Shown one piece after another: positions 8,482 to 16,783 of a DNA stretch of 64,000 nt. The stretch is from Paenibacillus phyllosphaerae (lineage in GTDB: Bacteria; Bacillota; Bacilli; Paenibacillales; Paenibacillaceae). Numbering within the stretch: position 1 is the first letter of the stretch; each line of letters opens with the position of its first letter. The notes beneath the pieces were generated by a model. It did no database searches and was not told where the DNA came from. It saw nothing but the letters and a program-made list of their open reading frames with translations. A program made the position numbers and the translations under genes. The stretch covers positions 124,001 to 188,000 of the forward strand of contig NZ_JACHXK010000011.1 of NCBI RefSeq assembly GCF_014192105.1. Direction: 5' to 3'.

Positions 8482-10746
8482 TTATCGTCTGATTTGAACC
8501 CGCTGGAGCCGCAGCGCATTCAGCACGACGGACACCGAGCTGAGCGCCATCGCCGCTCCCGCCACCCACGGGGCGAGGAAGCCGCTGGCGGCTATCGGAA
8601 TGCCGATCACGTTGTAGGCGAGTGCCCAGAACAGGTTCTGTTTGATATTTGCCATTGTTTTCCTACTAAGCAGTATGGCATCCGCAATGCCGTTTAAGTC
8701 ATCGCGCATCAAAGTTACGTCCGCCGTTTCCATCGCGACATCCGTACCGCCGCCGATCGCCATGCCGACATCGGCCGTTGCCAAGGCAGGCGCGTCATTG
8801 ATCCCGTCGCCGACCATCGCCACGATCTGACCTTGCTGCTGCAGCTTCTTCACTTCCGCGGCTTTGCCTTCCGGCAATACCTCTGCAAGCACGCGGTCGA
8901 TGCCCGCCTCCTGCGCGATGGCCTTGGCGGTACGTTCGTTATCGCCCGTCATCATGACAACATCGATCCCCATGCCGCGCAGCCGCGCCACCGCTTCCTT
9001 GGACGTCTCGCGGATCGTATCGGCAACCGCCAACATCCCGGCCAGACGTCCGTCCACGGCGACGAGCATTGCGGTCCGACCGGTCTCTTCAAGCTCAGCC
9101 ATCTCCGCCAGCAGCGCCGAAGCGTCTATCTGCCGGGCCATCATCAACTTGCGGGTGCCGATCAAGAGCTCGTGCCCCTCCACCGTCGCCTTAATGCCGT
9201 ACCCCGGTATCGCTTCAAAATGGTCCACCGCCGCAAGCGCAATCCCCCGCTCGCGGATGCCCTCTACGATCGCCATCGCAAGCGGATGCTCCGAGTAACT
9301 CTCCGCCGCGCCGATCCAGGACATTAGGGCGTCCTTCTCCCAGCGCGTCAGCAGCTTCACGTTCGTCAGCTGCGGCTTGCCCTTGGTGACCGTGCCCGTC
9401 TTATCGAGCACGACGGTCGTGAGACGATGCGCAGCCTCCAGGTGCTCGCCGCCTTTGAACAGGATGCCAAGCTCCGCAGCGCGGCCGGAACCGGCCATAA
9501 TCGAAGTCGGCGTGGCGAGCCCGAGCGCGCACGGGCAGGCAATGACGAGCACCGCGATCGCTTTCTCGAGCGCGCCGGGCAGATTGCCGGCGTCTACGCC
9601 GAAGTACCAGATGAGGAAGACGGCCGCCGCAATCGCAACGACGATCGGCACGAAGATGCCGGAGATCGCGTCGGCGATGCGCTGGATCGGCGCCTTCGAG
9701 CCCTGCGCTTCCTCGACGACGCGGATAATCTGGGCGAGCGCCGTCGCCTGGCCGACCTTCACCGCCTGCACGGTTAACGCCCCATTCTTGTTCAGCGTAG
9801 CCCCGATCGCCGTATCGCCTGCTTTCTTATCGACGGGCAGGCTCTCGCCTGTCAGCATCGACTCATCGACCGCCGATGTCCCTTCGATCACGATACCGTC
9901 CACGGGTATTTTCTCGCCGGGGCGTACGAGGAACACATCGCCGACGACCACCTGCTCGACCGGAATGTTCAGCTCCTGCCCGTCCCGGATGACGCGCGCC
10001 GTCTTGGCCTGCAGCCCCATCAGCTTCTTGATCGCCTCGGAGGAGCGTCCCTTCGCCAGCGCCTCGAACAGCTTGCCGAGCAGGATGAGCGTAATGAGCA
10101 CCGCGCTGGTCTCGTAATACATGTCGACCTGCCCGTGATGATGCGGGTTCGCAGCTGCGTCGAGCGTCAGATACAAGCTGTAGAAGTAGGCCGCCGACGT
10201 GCCGAGCGCGACGAGAACGTCCATATTCGCGCTCCGGCTGCGAAGCGCTTTGTACGCTCCGATGTAGAAATGTCCGCCGATCACGAACTGCACCGGCGTC
10301 GCCAGCAACAGCTGGAACCACGGGTTCATGAATAGTTCCGGCACCCATAGCCAGGACGTGAACGTGAAATGCCCCGCCATTGCCCACAGCAGCGGCAGCG
10401 ACAACAGCGCCGAGACAGCCAGCTTCAGCTGCTGCCTGCGGATCGCCGCCTTGCGATCCGCTGCTCCGTCCCGCTGCTCAGCCTTCGGCTTGGCATGATA
10501 GCCGAGCTGCTCGACCTTGCCCACGACCTGATCGACCGTCAGCGTCGGGGCGAATTCCACCTGAGCCGTCTCCATGGCAAAATTCACGGTCGCCCGCTGC
10601 ATGCCCGGCATCCGGTTCAGTCCTTTCTCGATGCGATTGGCGCAGGCCGCGCAGGTCATGCCGGCGATATCGAGCGTCATGTGCTGCAGATCATTGGCCT
10701 CGGAATGATCGCCTGTCAATGTTGGCGTAGATTGTACGGTTGCCAT
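8482..10746 (-). CDS. copA: Copper-exporting P1B-type ATPase
   Basis: Pumps Cu(I) out of the cytoplasm. An N-terminal metal-binding domain has [15 protein letters not shown] (CxxC). There are eight transmembrane helices with the translocation motif [12 protein letters not shown]. Other P-type motifs: LTGES in the actuator domain, DKTGTVTKG for phosphorylation, SEHPLA in the nucleotide-binding domain, and [12 protein letters not shown] in the hinge. Length about 754 fits. I chose ATG 10746 because AAGGTG lies six bases upstream; the in-frame GTG at 10755 overlaps that site. A CsoR box lies 31 bases upstream. Confidence 0.97.
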   Translation of the reverse strand: MATVQSTPTLTGDHSEANDLQHMTLDIAGMTCAACANRIEKGLNRMPGMQRATVNFAMETAQVEFAPTLTVDQVVGKVEQLGYHAKPKAEQRDGAADRKAAIRRQQLKLAVSALLSLPLLWAMAGHFTFTSWLWVPELFMNPWFQLLLATPVQFVIGGHFYIGAYKALRSRSANMDVLVALGTSAAYFYSLYLTLDAAANPHHHGQVDMYYETSAVLITLILLGKLFEALAKGRSSEAIKKLMGLQAKTARVIRDGQELNIPVEQVVVGDVFLVRPGEKIPVDGIVIEGTSAVDESMLTGESLPVDKKAGDTAIGATLNKNGALTVQAVKVGQATALAQIIRVVEEAQGSKAPIQRIADAISGIFVPIVVAIAAAVFLIWYFGVDAGNLPGALEKAIAVLVIACPCALGLATPTSIMAGSGRAAELGILFKGGEHLEAAHRLTTVVLDKTGTVTKGKPQLTNVKLLTRWEKDALMSWIGAAESYSEHPLAMAIVEGIRERGIALAAVDHFEAIPGYGIKATVEGHELLIGTRKLMMARQIDASALLAEMAELEETGRTAMLVAVDGRLAGMLAVADTIRETSKEAVARLRGMGIDVVMMTGDNERTAKAIAQEAGIDRVLAEVLPEGKAAEVKKLQQQGQIVAMVGDGINDAPALATADVGMAIGGGTDVAMETADVTLMRDDLNGIADAILLSRKTMANIKQNLFWALAYNVIGIPIAASGFLAPWVAGAAMALSSVSVVLNALRLQRVQIRR

Positions 10747-10777
10747 AGGTATCACCTTATCCGTTTATTTATTTTAT

Positions 10778-10794
10778 ATACCCTAGTGGGGTAT
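10778..10794. promoter_or_regulatory. CsoR operator upstream of copA
   Basis: ATACCCTAGTGGGGTAT is a GC-centred inverted repeat matching the CsoR consensus (TACCC...GGGGTA). An A/T-rich TATAAAAT stretch lies between it and copA. Confidence 0.85.
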
Positions 10795-10812
10795 GTATGA
10801 GAGTGAAAGAAG

Positions 10813-10836
10813 GGAGCTGTCTGTTCGGACAGCTCC
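10813..10836 (-). terminator. Hairpin after copZ
   Basis: GGAGCTGTC pairs with GACAGCTCC. On the minus strand a short pyrimidine tract follows. It separates csoR-copZ from the separately promoted copA. Confidence 0.65.
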
Positions 10837-10874
10837 GTTATTAAGACATGAGACTGACTGTCGCAAGCCAATCC

Positions 10875-11078
10875 TTACACGACGTCGTAGCCTTGTTCCT
10901 CGATCGCGTCCTTAATGGCCGCAAGCGTCACTTTCTGGGCATCGAATTCAACCGAAACCGATTTGCTCGCCAGATCGACCTTCGCCGTCGCGCCGCCCAG
11001 TTTCTTGACCGCGCCTTCGACGGAAGCTACGCAATGTCCGCAGGACATGCCTTCCACCTTCAACGTTTGTTGCTGCAT
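10875..11078 (-). CDS. copZ: Copper chaperone CopZ
   Basis: 67-residue HMA-fold cytosolic chaperone that delivers Cu(I) to CopA. The metal site GMSCGHCVASVEGAV begins near residue 11, and the fold ends ...AIEEQGYDVV as usual. GGAGGG lies about eight bases before the ATG. It is 19 bases downstream of csoR and presumably in the same transcript. Confidence 0.95.
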   Translation of the reverse strand: MQQQTLKVEGMSCGHCVASVEGAVKKLGGATAKVDLASKSVSVEFDAQKVTLAAIKDAIEEQGYDVV

Positions 11079-11097
11079 CGTATAACCCTCCGCTTCG

Positions 11098-11460
11098 TTA
11101 CTTCATCAGTTTCTTGACGGTAATGAGCAGCTCATCAATAACCTCTTCGTCACCGGACTGAATCCGCTCGATGACGCAGCTCTTCATATGCCCTTCCAGG
11201 AGCAGCTTGCCGACGCTGTTGAGCGCCGATTGCGCCGCGGCAATCTGATTCAGCACATCGTCGCAATAGGCATCCCGCTCGATAAGCCCCTTTACCCCGC
11301 GAATCTGGCCTTCAATCCGGTTCAGCCGCGAGATCAGGTTGGACTTGGTCTTATCCGAATGATGGCTCTTGCGCTCGCTTCCGGCAGAATGAGTATGGCA
11401 GGTTGCCTGTTCGTCCTCGGCACACTGGGCTTCGGTCTGGATATCGTTGTCGTTATTCAT
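11098..11460 (-). CDS. csoR: Copper-sensing transcriptional repressor
   Basis: DUF156-type all-helical repressor that releases DNA when it binds Cu(I). The family core begins at SRLNRIEGQIRGVKGLIERDAYC, with ligands Cys (DAYCDD) and His/Cys (EGHMKSCV) visible. The N-terminus has an extra His/Cys-containing segment (CAEDEQATCHTHS). I chose ATG 11460 with AGGTGAG six bases upstream; the longer frame from 11484 overlaps this ribosome binding site. A CsoR box lies 31 bases upstream, which indicates autoregulation. Confidence 0.94.
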   Translation of the reverse strand: MNNDNDIQTEAQCAEDEQATCHTHSAGSERKSHHSDKTKSNLISRLNRIEGQIRGVKGLIERDAYCDDVLNQIAAAQSALNSVGKLLLEGHMKSCVIERIQSGDEEVIDELLITVKKLMK

Positions 11461-11490
11461 AGCATGCTCACCTCGTATCCTCACTATACG

Positions 11491-11507
11491 ATACCCCCGG
11501 TGGGTAT
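11491..11507. promoter_or_regulatory. CsoR operator upstream of csoR
   Basis: ATACCCCCGGTGGGTAT is a near-palindromic CsoR box in the promoter region of csoR-copZ, matching the site before copA. Confidence 0.87.
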
Positions 11508-11608
11508 GTCAACAAGGCGGATAGCCGAAATTTAATGGACTTGTCCAGGTCCCATCAGTACGTGGACATCCCGCAACTTGCAGGCCCGGCCTCTGCCCGT
11601 CATGCGCA

Positions 11609-11659
11609 CAAACGCCCGAAGCCGCACGCCGGGTAATCGGTATGCGGCCTTAGCGTTTG
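11609..11659. other. Interrupted inverted repeat after nadM
   Basis: CAAACGC/GCGTTTG and, inside it, GCCGCA/TGCGGC form a two-part stem downstream of the NAD salvage operon. There is no T-run, so it is a doubtful terminator. The rest of the 11508-11697 gap shows nothing I recognise. Confidence 0.4.
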
Positions 11660-11697
11660 GATAAGACAGGTGCTTTCGATTGGTCCAACCTAGTATA

Positions 11698-12255
11698 TTA
11701 CGCCTGCTCGAGCTTTATTAAATAATCCCGCTGCCCCGCATACGCCTCATGAAGTGCGGGGTGCACATGCGCCTGCCAGTCGTAAGGCTCCTGCCCTGTA
11801 ATCGCACGGCGGATGCGCGTCGCGCTCACCGCCTCTTCCGGGCGCGGTACGATCAATCTGCCGACTTCCTGCACCAGCTCCCGCATGAACCAGGCATCGC
11901 GTCCCGATTCCTCCCCTTCGACGATAAGATCGAGGGCGGGCCATTCCTGCGCCGCTCCATAGTGCCGGACAGCCTGCAGCAGATAGGCGCCCCATTCGAA
12001 GCTGTGATCCCCCTCATTCGTGTAATCCGGCAGCAGCAGCGTATGAATGCGGTCTCCGTACCGCTGGCGGAGCCAGCTCTCGCGCAGCTTGGCGGAGAAC
12101 GGATTGCGCTTCGTCCCGCTCGCCTGCGCCGAGCCGACGACGACCAGCACATGCTCGCACAGCGCGAGCGCCGACTCGATCAGCCGCGCATGGCCTTCGT
12201 GGACGAACTGGAACCGGCCGATGAGAAAGCCGAACCGGAATGCTTTTTCCGTCAT
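11698..12255 (-). CDS. nadM: Nicotinamide-nucleotide adenylyltransferase (NadM type)
   Basis: Makes NAD from NMN and ATP in the cytoplasm. Nucleotidyltransferase motif GRFQFVHEGHARLIESAL (GRFxxxHxGH) is near residue 13, and the C-terminal signature SATRIRRAITG near residue 141. Length 185 matches the NadM family. It is 40 bases downstream of nadV in the same direction, which links it to nicotinamide salvage: NadV makes NMN and this enzyme completes NAD. GGGAGGG lies six bases before the ATG. Confidence 0.9.
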   Translation of the reverse strand: MTEKAFRFGFLIGRFQFVHEGHARLIESALALCEHVLVVVGSAQASGTKRNPFSAKLRESWLRQRYGDRIHTLLLPDYTNEGDHSFEWGAYLLQAVRHYGAAQEWPALDLIVEGEESGRDAWFMRELVQEVGRLIVPRPEEAVSATRIRRAITGQEPYDWQAHVHPALHEAYAGQRDYLIKLEQA

Positions 12256-12295
12256 CGATATCCCTCCCTGTCGTGCGGCCTTACTTGCGGCCTAT

Positions 12296-13705
12296 TTATC
12301 CTTGGACATCGTATTGCTTCGAAATATCCGCTATCTTACGTTGTATGGCAGGAGCTAGACGAATGTGCGATTGAGCCGTGGTTTGCTCGCGCATCCGTTC
12401 TCTCGTCGCCATCCATTGCTCGGGTCCCGCAGGCAGTAAGACCGGTTCCCCTACGCCGTCAAAAGCATAAATCGTCTCATAGCAGCCGCCTTCGGCCATC
12501 GCTTCAGCCGCTTGAACGATCAGCTCGCCCGCTTCGTCCCGCTCCAGATCGACGATACCGGGGATGCTGCGCTTGAGGGGCTCCATCGAGAATTTCATCC
12601 GGTCCTTGCCGTTGCTGTAGGCGGTCTTCATCGCCCAGCCGAGCGTATCCCGCTCAATATGGCTATAGTAGCCCGAGCCGATGCCGTATGCCACGAAGGT
12701 GAGCGGAATCTGCTCCGCCTCGAGCTTGGCGTCATATCGCTTCGCCTGCTCGAAGCTCATCCCCTCGCCGATAATGACGCCGACCCAATCGAGGAGTCCG
12801 CCTGCCTCCGCGACCCGGTAGATCGCGATCGCTTGCTCGAGCACGTTGCCGCTGTCCGGACGCATGACGATTCGGACCCCGTGTTCACGCGCCAATTGGC
12901 CCAGCTGCGGCAAGTACTCGTTAATGACCCGGTAGGCGTCATACGTATCGATGACCAGCGCCACGATCCGCTCCCCCGCCTGCGCCGTCGAGACGATCGC
13001 ATGCCGGAAGCAAGCCAGCTCGTCGTCGTACTGCTGCGTTACTTTATGGGCAAGCGCGGCAATGCTGCCGATCGCCGCATAAGGCGTATGCTTCGTCGTA
13101 TGGAAGTCGTCGGTCCCTTGCAGCGACAGATTCCACGCCGTTCCCGCCCAATAGGCGTCCTCCATGCTGCGGTGTCCGCGGAAGCCGAAGCTGTGGAAGC
13201 GCCACAGGAACGCGTCATCGTAGCCGTGCTCTTGCTGCTTCCGCTCGAGATAGCGGCGCATATGGAACGCCTCCGTCGCGCAGGCGCTCGGGAAATACGC
13301 ATGCAGCAGAACGCCCTCCCACCACGTCACCAGCTCGCCGAAGCCCTCCTTGGTATTGCGGATTTGGGCAAAAGGCGTGCCAGCCGGGCACCAGCTGCCC
13401 TCCGGCAGCGACTGCACTTCGAGCGGCACGTAGCCGTCGCACTCATCCACGACGCGCATGAACAACTCCGTAGGGAAGGTCAAACCCTGCATCTTCGCGC
13501 ATTTACCCGCCTCTTCCACATGGGCCTTCGTAATCCGGTGCGAGAGCAAGTGGGTTACGATCTCCCGGAAGCCGTACAGGATCATGCCCGCTTTGCGGTT
13601 ATAGATGTGGCTGACTTCCCAGTCGGTATTTATTTTCAGCCGGGTATGCGAAAGGTTATAGCTGTCGGTCAGAAGCAGAATGTTGCCGTACAGTTGATTC
13701 ATCAT
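12296..13705 (-). CDS. nadV: Nicotinamide phosphoribosyltransferase
   Basis: Converts nicotinamide and PRPP to NMN, the one-step salvage route to NAD. It aligns by eye with the NAMPT family: early YNLSHTRLK, central GTDDFHTTKHTPYAAIGS, IVMRPDSGNVLEQ (PRPP/phosphate region) near residue 285, and YGIGSGYYSHIERDTLGWAMKTAY near 345. Length 469 is normal. GGGGG lies eight bases before the ATG. Two putative NrtR operators lie immediately upstream, followed by nadM downstream. Nicotinate phosphoribosyltransferase is a less likely alternative because the residues match the NAMPT branch. Confidence 0.92.
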   Translation of the reverse strand: MMNQLYGNILLLTDSYNLSHTRLKINTDWEVSHIYNRKAGMILYGFREIVTHLLSHRITKAHVEEAGKCAKMQGLTFPTELFMRVVDECDGYVPLEVQSLPEGSWCPAGTPFAQIRNTKEGFGELVTWWEGVLLHAYFPSACATEAFHMRRYLERKQQEHGYDDAFLWRFHSFGFRGHRSMEDAYWAGTAWNLSLQGTDDFHTTKHTPYAAIGSIAALAHKVTQQYDDELACFRHAIVSTAQAGERIVALVIDTYDAYRVINEYLPQLGQLAREHGVRIVMRPDSGNVLEQAIAIYRVAEAGGLLDWVGVIIGEGMSFEQAKRYDAKLEAEQIPLTFVAYGIGSGYYSHIERDTLGWAMKTAYSNGKDRMKFSMEPLKRSIPGIVDLERDEAGELIVQAAEAMAEGGCYETIYAFDGVGEPVLLPAGPEQWMATRERMREQTTAQSHIRLAPAIQRKIADISKQYDVQG

Positions 13706-13724
13706 GGTTATTACCCCCGTTTTC

Positions 13725-13790
13725 TAATGGTCACATCGACTAATATAAGCTATGCACTTCGTTCATTAATTGTCACATCGACTATTATAA
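13725..13790 (-). promoter_or_regulatory. Two putative NrtR operators before nadV
   Basis: GTCACATCGACT occurs at 13730-13741 and at 13772-13783, each embedded in T/A-rich flanks (TAATGG...AATATAA and TAATT...ATTATAA). The sites are 42 bp apart, about four helical turns. On the minus strand they read AGTCGATGTGAC, close to the perfect palindrome before nrtR. A TATAAT lies next to the promoter-distal copy. Confidence 0.7.
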
Positions 13791-13805
13791 TACCTAGAAA
13801 AAAGC

Positions 13806-14582
13806 TCAGAAGATCCCGGAGTTATAAATCGAAATCTTCGGCTCATAGGTCGTAAATTCATACAGCTGCGCCGGACGGTTGGAATTGCGGTCGGTCGTCA
13901 GCGGCTTCCCGTCTGCGCCGAATACCTCGCGGATCAATCCGCTGCGCGTCTTCGTCGTGAGCAGGTTGCGCTTGAAGTTCGCGATATCTTCCTCGAACGC
14001 GGGCACGACCGTCTGGATGATCTGATACAGTTCGCGGATCGTGAACGACTTCGGCAGGAACTCCCTTGCAATCGTCGTGGTCATCATCTGATGCCGGATA
14101 TGGGTAAGCGAGTCGCGCAGCAGCTCATTATGGTCGAAGGCCAGCGGCAATGCGAGCGCGTCTTCGAGGTCGAACAATTGGGCTTCATCGGCATCCGAAT
14201 CGGCGGTCAGACCAAGCAGCAGACTCTCGTTCACCAGTGCGCAATAGAGCACGGACGGCATCCAGCCGCGCGGATCGCGTCCCGGGTAGTAAACCGTCTT
14301 CACCTGTTCGATCCGAACGTCCTCGCCAATGTTGGTCTCTTCCTTCAGTTCGCGGTAGGCCGCCTCCGCCAGCGTCTCGGTCTCCTTCGAGAATCCGCCC
14401 GGCAGCGCCCAGTATCCGGGATAGGCCGCGGATTGCTCGCTTCGCTTCACTAGCAGCACGCCTAACTTGCGTTCGGCCAGCGTCTTGTAACTGCCCGGCT
14501 TGGCGTGGGACGTAATCGTGAAGATCGCGATATCGACGGGCAATCCGTCGGGCGTTCGGTATTTCTTGGTTGAAGTTGTCAT
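13806..14582 (-). CDS. nrtR: Nudix-related transcriptional regulator of NAD metabolism
   Basis: Repressor with an N-terminal Nudix domain that senses ADP-ribose-type metabolites and a C-terminal winged helix that binds DNA. The Nudix box reads GGFSKETETLAEAAYRELKE followed by ETNIG, with the RELKEE glutamates intact, so hydrolase activity may remain. The winged-helix part is residues about 165-258 (FTIRELYQIIQTVV... RSGLIREVFGADGK). I chose ATG 14582 because AAGGAGG is eight bases upstream; the ATG at 14588 is only two bases from it. It lies 100 bases upstream of nadV-nadM and in the same direction, classic NrtR context. Confidence 0.9.
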   Translation of the reverse strand: MTTSTKKYRTPDGLPVDIAIFTITSHAKPGSYKTLAERKLGVLLVKRSEQSAAYPGYWALPGGFSKETETLAEAAYRELKEETNIGEDVRIEQVKTVYYPGRDPRGWMPSVLYCALVNESLLLGLTADSDADEAQLFDLEDALALPLAFDHNELLRDSLTHIRHQMMTTTIAREFLPKSFTIRELYQIIQTVVPAFEEDIANFKRNLLTTKTRSGLIREVFGADGKPLTTDRNSNRPAQLYEFTTYEPKISIYNSGIF

Positions 14583-14630
14583 CTGCATGACCTCCTTGTT
14601 GTTTCCAAGTATAACCGGGTATCTCTATAT

Positions 14631-14643
14631 AGTCAATATGACT
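14631..14643. promoter_or_regulatory. Putative NrtR operator before nrtR
   Basis: AGTCAATATGACT is a perfect 5-3-5 inverted repeat inside TATAT...TTATA. It matches the two sites before nadV at most positions, suggesting autoregulation. Confidence 0.7.
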
Positions 14644-14687
14644 TTATAAAAAAGAATGAGCGGCATGTACGACTGCCGCTCGAGTCA

Positions 14688-15551
14688 TTAGGTGCACTGC
14701 TGGATAACCCATACGTGATCGAAGTTCCTCGCCGCCAAATCTTGCTCCCGAATCCAGAAATAGAGGCGGCCGTCGATTCCCCAGATCGTGCCGATCCCCT
14801 CTTCGGAATCGACCTGCAGCAGCAGTTTCCAGTCGCTGCTGCCTGGCGCTAATTCAGCTGCGCGAGCGTCATCGTACCCGTCCGAAGTGCCGCAGTAGAT
14901 CCCGTTCGTTACAAGCTGGCATTCCAGCTGCATCGCATTCTGAATCGTATCTGGATGACCGAACATGCGATGGATGAGCGTCTCATCTTTGGATCCCGCA
15001 ATCTGATCCGTAAGCTCCCAGTAGAGTTCGTCTTCATCCACATTCAGATCCAGCTGTACGACCTCAATCGTATCGATTGAAGGGAAAGTCGTATCTAGCT
15101 GGGAGGATAGCCGCATGGCACCGAAATTGCCTTGCTCAGACAGTTCCTCCGGCTCCGGAAGCCGCTGCAACTGAAGGCCGGGTTCTGAATAGATGACCTT
15201 GAATCGGCCTTTATCCTGCGGATCGAACCCCCATGGCTGCTCCAATGCATCGTAGAAGAACGACAGAAAGCCCTCCCTAGGCAGCCTTTGGGCCGGTTCA
15301 TATGGCTGCACGTCCGCCAAGTTGAGCTGCGCAATCAAATTCAGCGGCCTGCCCCCGTACGTCGGCCACTCCACGCCGACCGGCAAGTCCGGACAGCCGC
15401 CCAGCTTGGAGCTGCCGATCCCGATTTCATCATCCGGGCATGGCTCCGAGTTCAGGCGAACGGAATCGGCCAACAGCTCGATAAGGCTCTGCTTCACCCG
15501 ATCCAAGCCGCTGTCGGTAATAAGTTCTACTATGCGCTCACGTTGATTCAT
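14688..15551 (-). CDS. YwqG/DUF1963 family protein
   Basis: Cytoplasmic protein of 287 residues with the DUF1963 pattern: KLGGCPDLPVGVEWPTY, PLNLIAQLNLADV, EGFLSFFYDA, and near the C-terminus a repeated beta core with LLLQVDSEEGIGTIWGIDG followed by LYFWIREQDLAARNFDHVW. Function of the family is not established. I chose ATG 15551, with GGGGGA seven to eight bases upstream; a longer open frame to 15662 lacks a ribosome binding site. It is a single gene, upstream neighbour divergent. Confidence 0.88.
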   Translation of the reverse strand: MNQRERIVELITDSGLDRVKQSLIELLADSVRLNSEPCPDDEIGIGSSKLGGCPDLPVGVEWPTYGGRPLNLIAQLNLADVQPYEPAQRLPREGFLSFFYDALEQPWGFDPQDKGRFKVIYSEPGLQLQRLPEPEELSEQGNFGAMRLSSQLDTTFPSIDTIEVVQLDLNVDEDELYWELTDQIAGSKDETLIHRMFGHPDTIQNAMQLECQLVTNGIYCGTSDGYDDARAAELAPGSSDWKLLLQVDSEEGIGTIWGIDGRLYFWIREQDLAARNFDHVWVIQQCT

Positions 15552-15782
15552 TTTATTTTCCCCCAACTCGTTTTGTTTCTTAGGTACCGCGGAGCTTTTC
15601 TTACGTGCAACACTTCCGGTAATTCTCCTAAAGTGAACCATCGTAGAATCTCGTTCCCCCACCTGTCTAGATCCCTTCTTGAGCCTGCTAGACTACCTGT
15701 CCCATTCTACCATTATACTGTTTGAGACCCCCTGTTCTTCCATCTAATCCCACCACCAATTTGGCACTCACAAACTTATGTA

Positions 15783-15811
15783 TTGACAAATTAATGATTA
15801 TGTGATATAAT
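15783..15811 (+). promoter_or_regulatory. Consensus sigma-A promoter
   Basis: TTGACA, a 17-base spacer and TATAAT, both boxes perfect, in an A/T-rich region 86 bases before the metallo-beta-lactamase fold gene. Strong constitutive expression is expected unless it is repressed. Confidence 0.85.
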
Positions 15812-15896
15812 AAATATTTTTGTTTACAAACAAGCCTCAACCGCGCTATCCTAGAGCTGAGTTTTCCACCCCATCACTCATGGAGGCGATTCTACC

Positions 15897-16631
15897 ATGC
15901 AAGCTACCCACCGTCTAACGATGCTGACGCTTACGGCCCACCTGCTCGGCGAGGAACGCACCATTCATCCGGTTCTATTGCAGGATCAGCATGGCGCCGT
16001 GCTGATCGATGCCGGTTATCCCGGCCAGCTGCCGCTGCTGACTTCAGCGCTTCAGGGAGCGAATGCCGCCCTCACTAATCTGACAACTATCATCGTTACC
16101 CACCAAGACATTGACCATATTGGCGGGCTTCCTGAACTGCTGCAAGCCGTATCCCATCCGGTAGAGGTGCTGGCCCACGAGCTGGAGAAGCCCTTCATCC
16201 AAGGCGAGCAGCGTCTGCTCAAATTCAGCGGCGAGGCCATGGCGCAGCTGGACAGCTGGCCGCCTGCCCTCAGCGCGCCGCTGAAGCGCCTCATCGAGAA
16301 CCCGCCGAAGGCACAAGTAACCGGCCTCCTGCACGATCTAGACACCCTTCCTTACGCCGGCGGCCTTACCGTCATCGCCACTCCCGGCCATACGCCCGGA
16401 CATCTCAGTCTCTACCACCCCGCGACCAAAACATTGATTGCCGCCGATGCGCTCGTCGTGGAGGACGGCGAGCTGCAGATTTCATCGCAGGCCCTATGCG
16501 CCGACTATGCCGAAGCGGTACAATCCGTCCGCAAACTGGCTGCCTATGAGATCGAGACGATCCTCTGCTATCATGGCGGCCGCTATGAAGGCGACGCCGC
16601 CAAGCGTCTGCGCGAGCTAGCCGCGATCTAG
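15897..16631 (+). CDS. Metallo-beta-lactamase fold hydrolase
   Basis: Cytoplasmic metal-dependent hydrolase of 244 residues. Metal-site motif VTHQDIDHIGGLPELL is near residue 67; the second His of HxHxDH is Asp here, as in some family branches. TPGHTPGHLSLYHP near residue 162, DALVVEDGEL near 183 and CYHGGRY near 223 supply the remaining ligands. Substrate unknown; lactonases and thioesterases share this pattern. GGAGG is 10 bases before the ATG. Driven by the consensus promoter upstream. Confidence 0.88.
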   Translation: MQATHRLTMLTLTAHLLGEERTIHPVLLQDQHGAVLIDAGYPGQLPLLTSALQGANAALTNLTTIIVTHQDIDHIGGLPELLQAVSHPVEVLAHELEKPFIQGEQRLLKFSGEAMAQLDSWPPALSAPLKRLIENPPKAQVTGLLHDLDTLPYAGGLTVIATPGHTPGHLSLYHPATKTLIAADALVVEDGELQISSQALCADYAEAVQSVRKLAAYEIETILCYHGGRYEGDAAKRLRELAAI

Positions 16632-16693
16632 CGGCAACCTGCCCAACCTTCGGGCACCGAGCCTGACCTGGCGATGGCAGCTCAAATCCTTTA

Positions 16694-16723
16694 TTGACAA
16701 CCTTTTTTCTCCAATGATAGAAT
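16694..16723 (+). promoter_or_regulatory. Sigma-A promoter
   Basis: TTGACA, an 18-base spacer and TAGAAT, 61 bases before the secreted-protein gene. Confidence 0.7.
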
Positions 16724-16783
16724 GCTAGAAACTAATTCCCACTTTACAAGTCGGAATAATCTCGCATTCAGGAGGCCTGTCTA

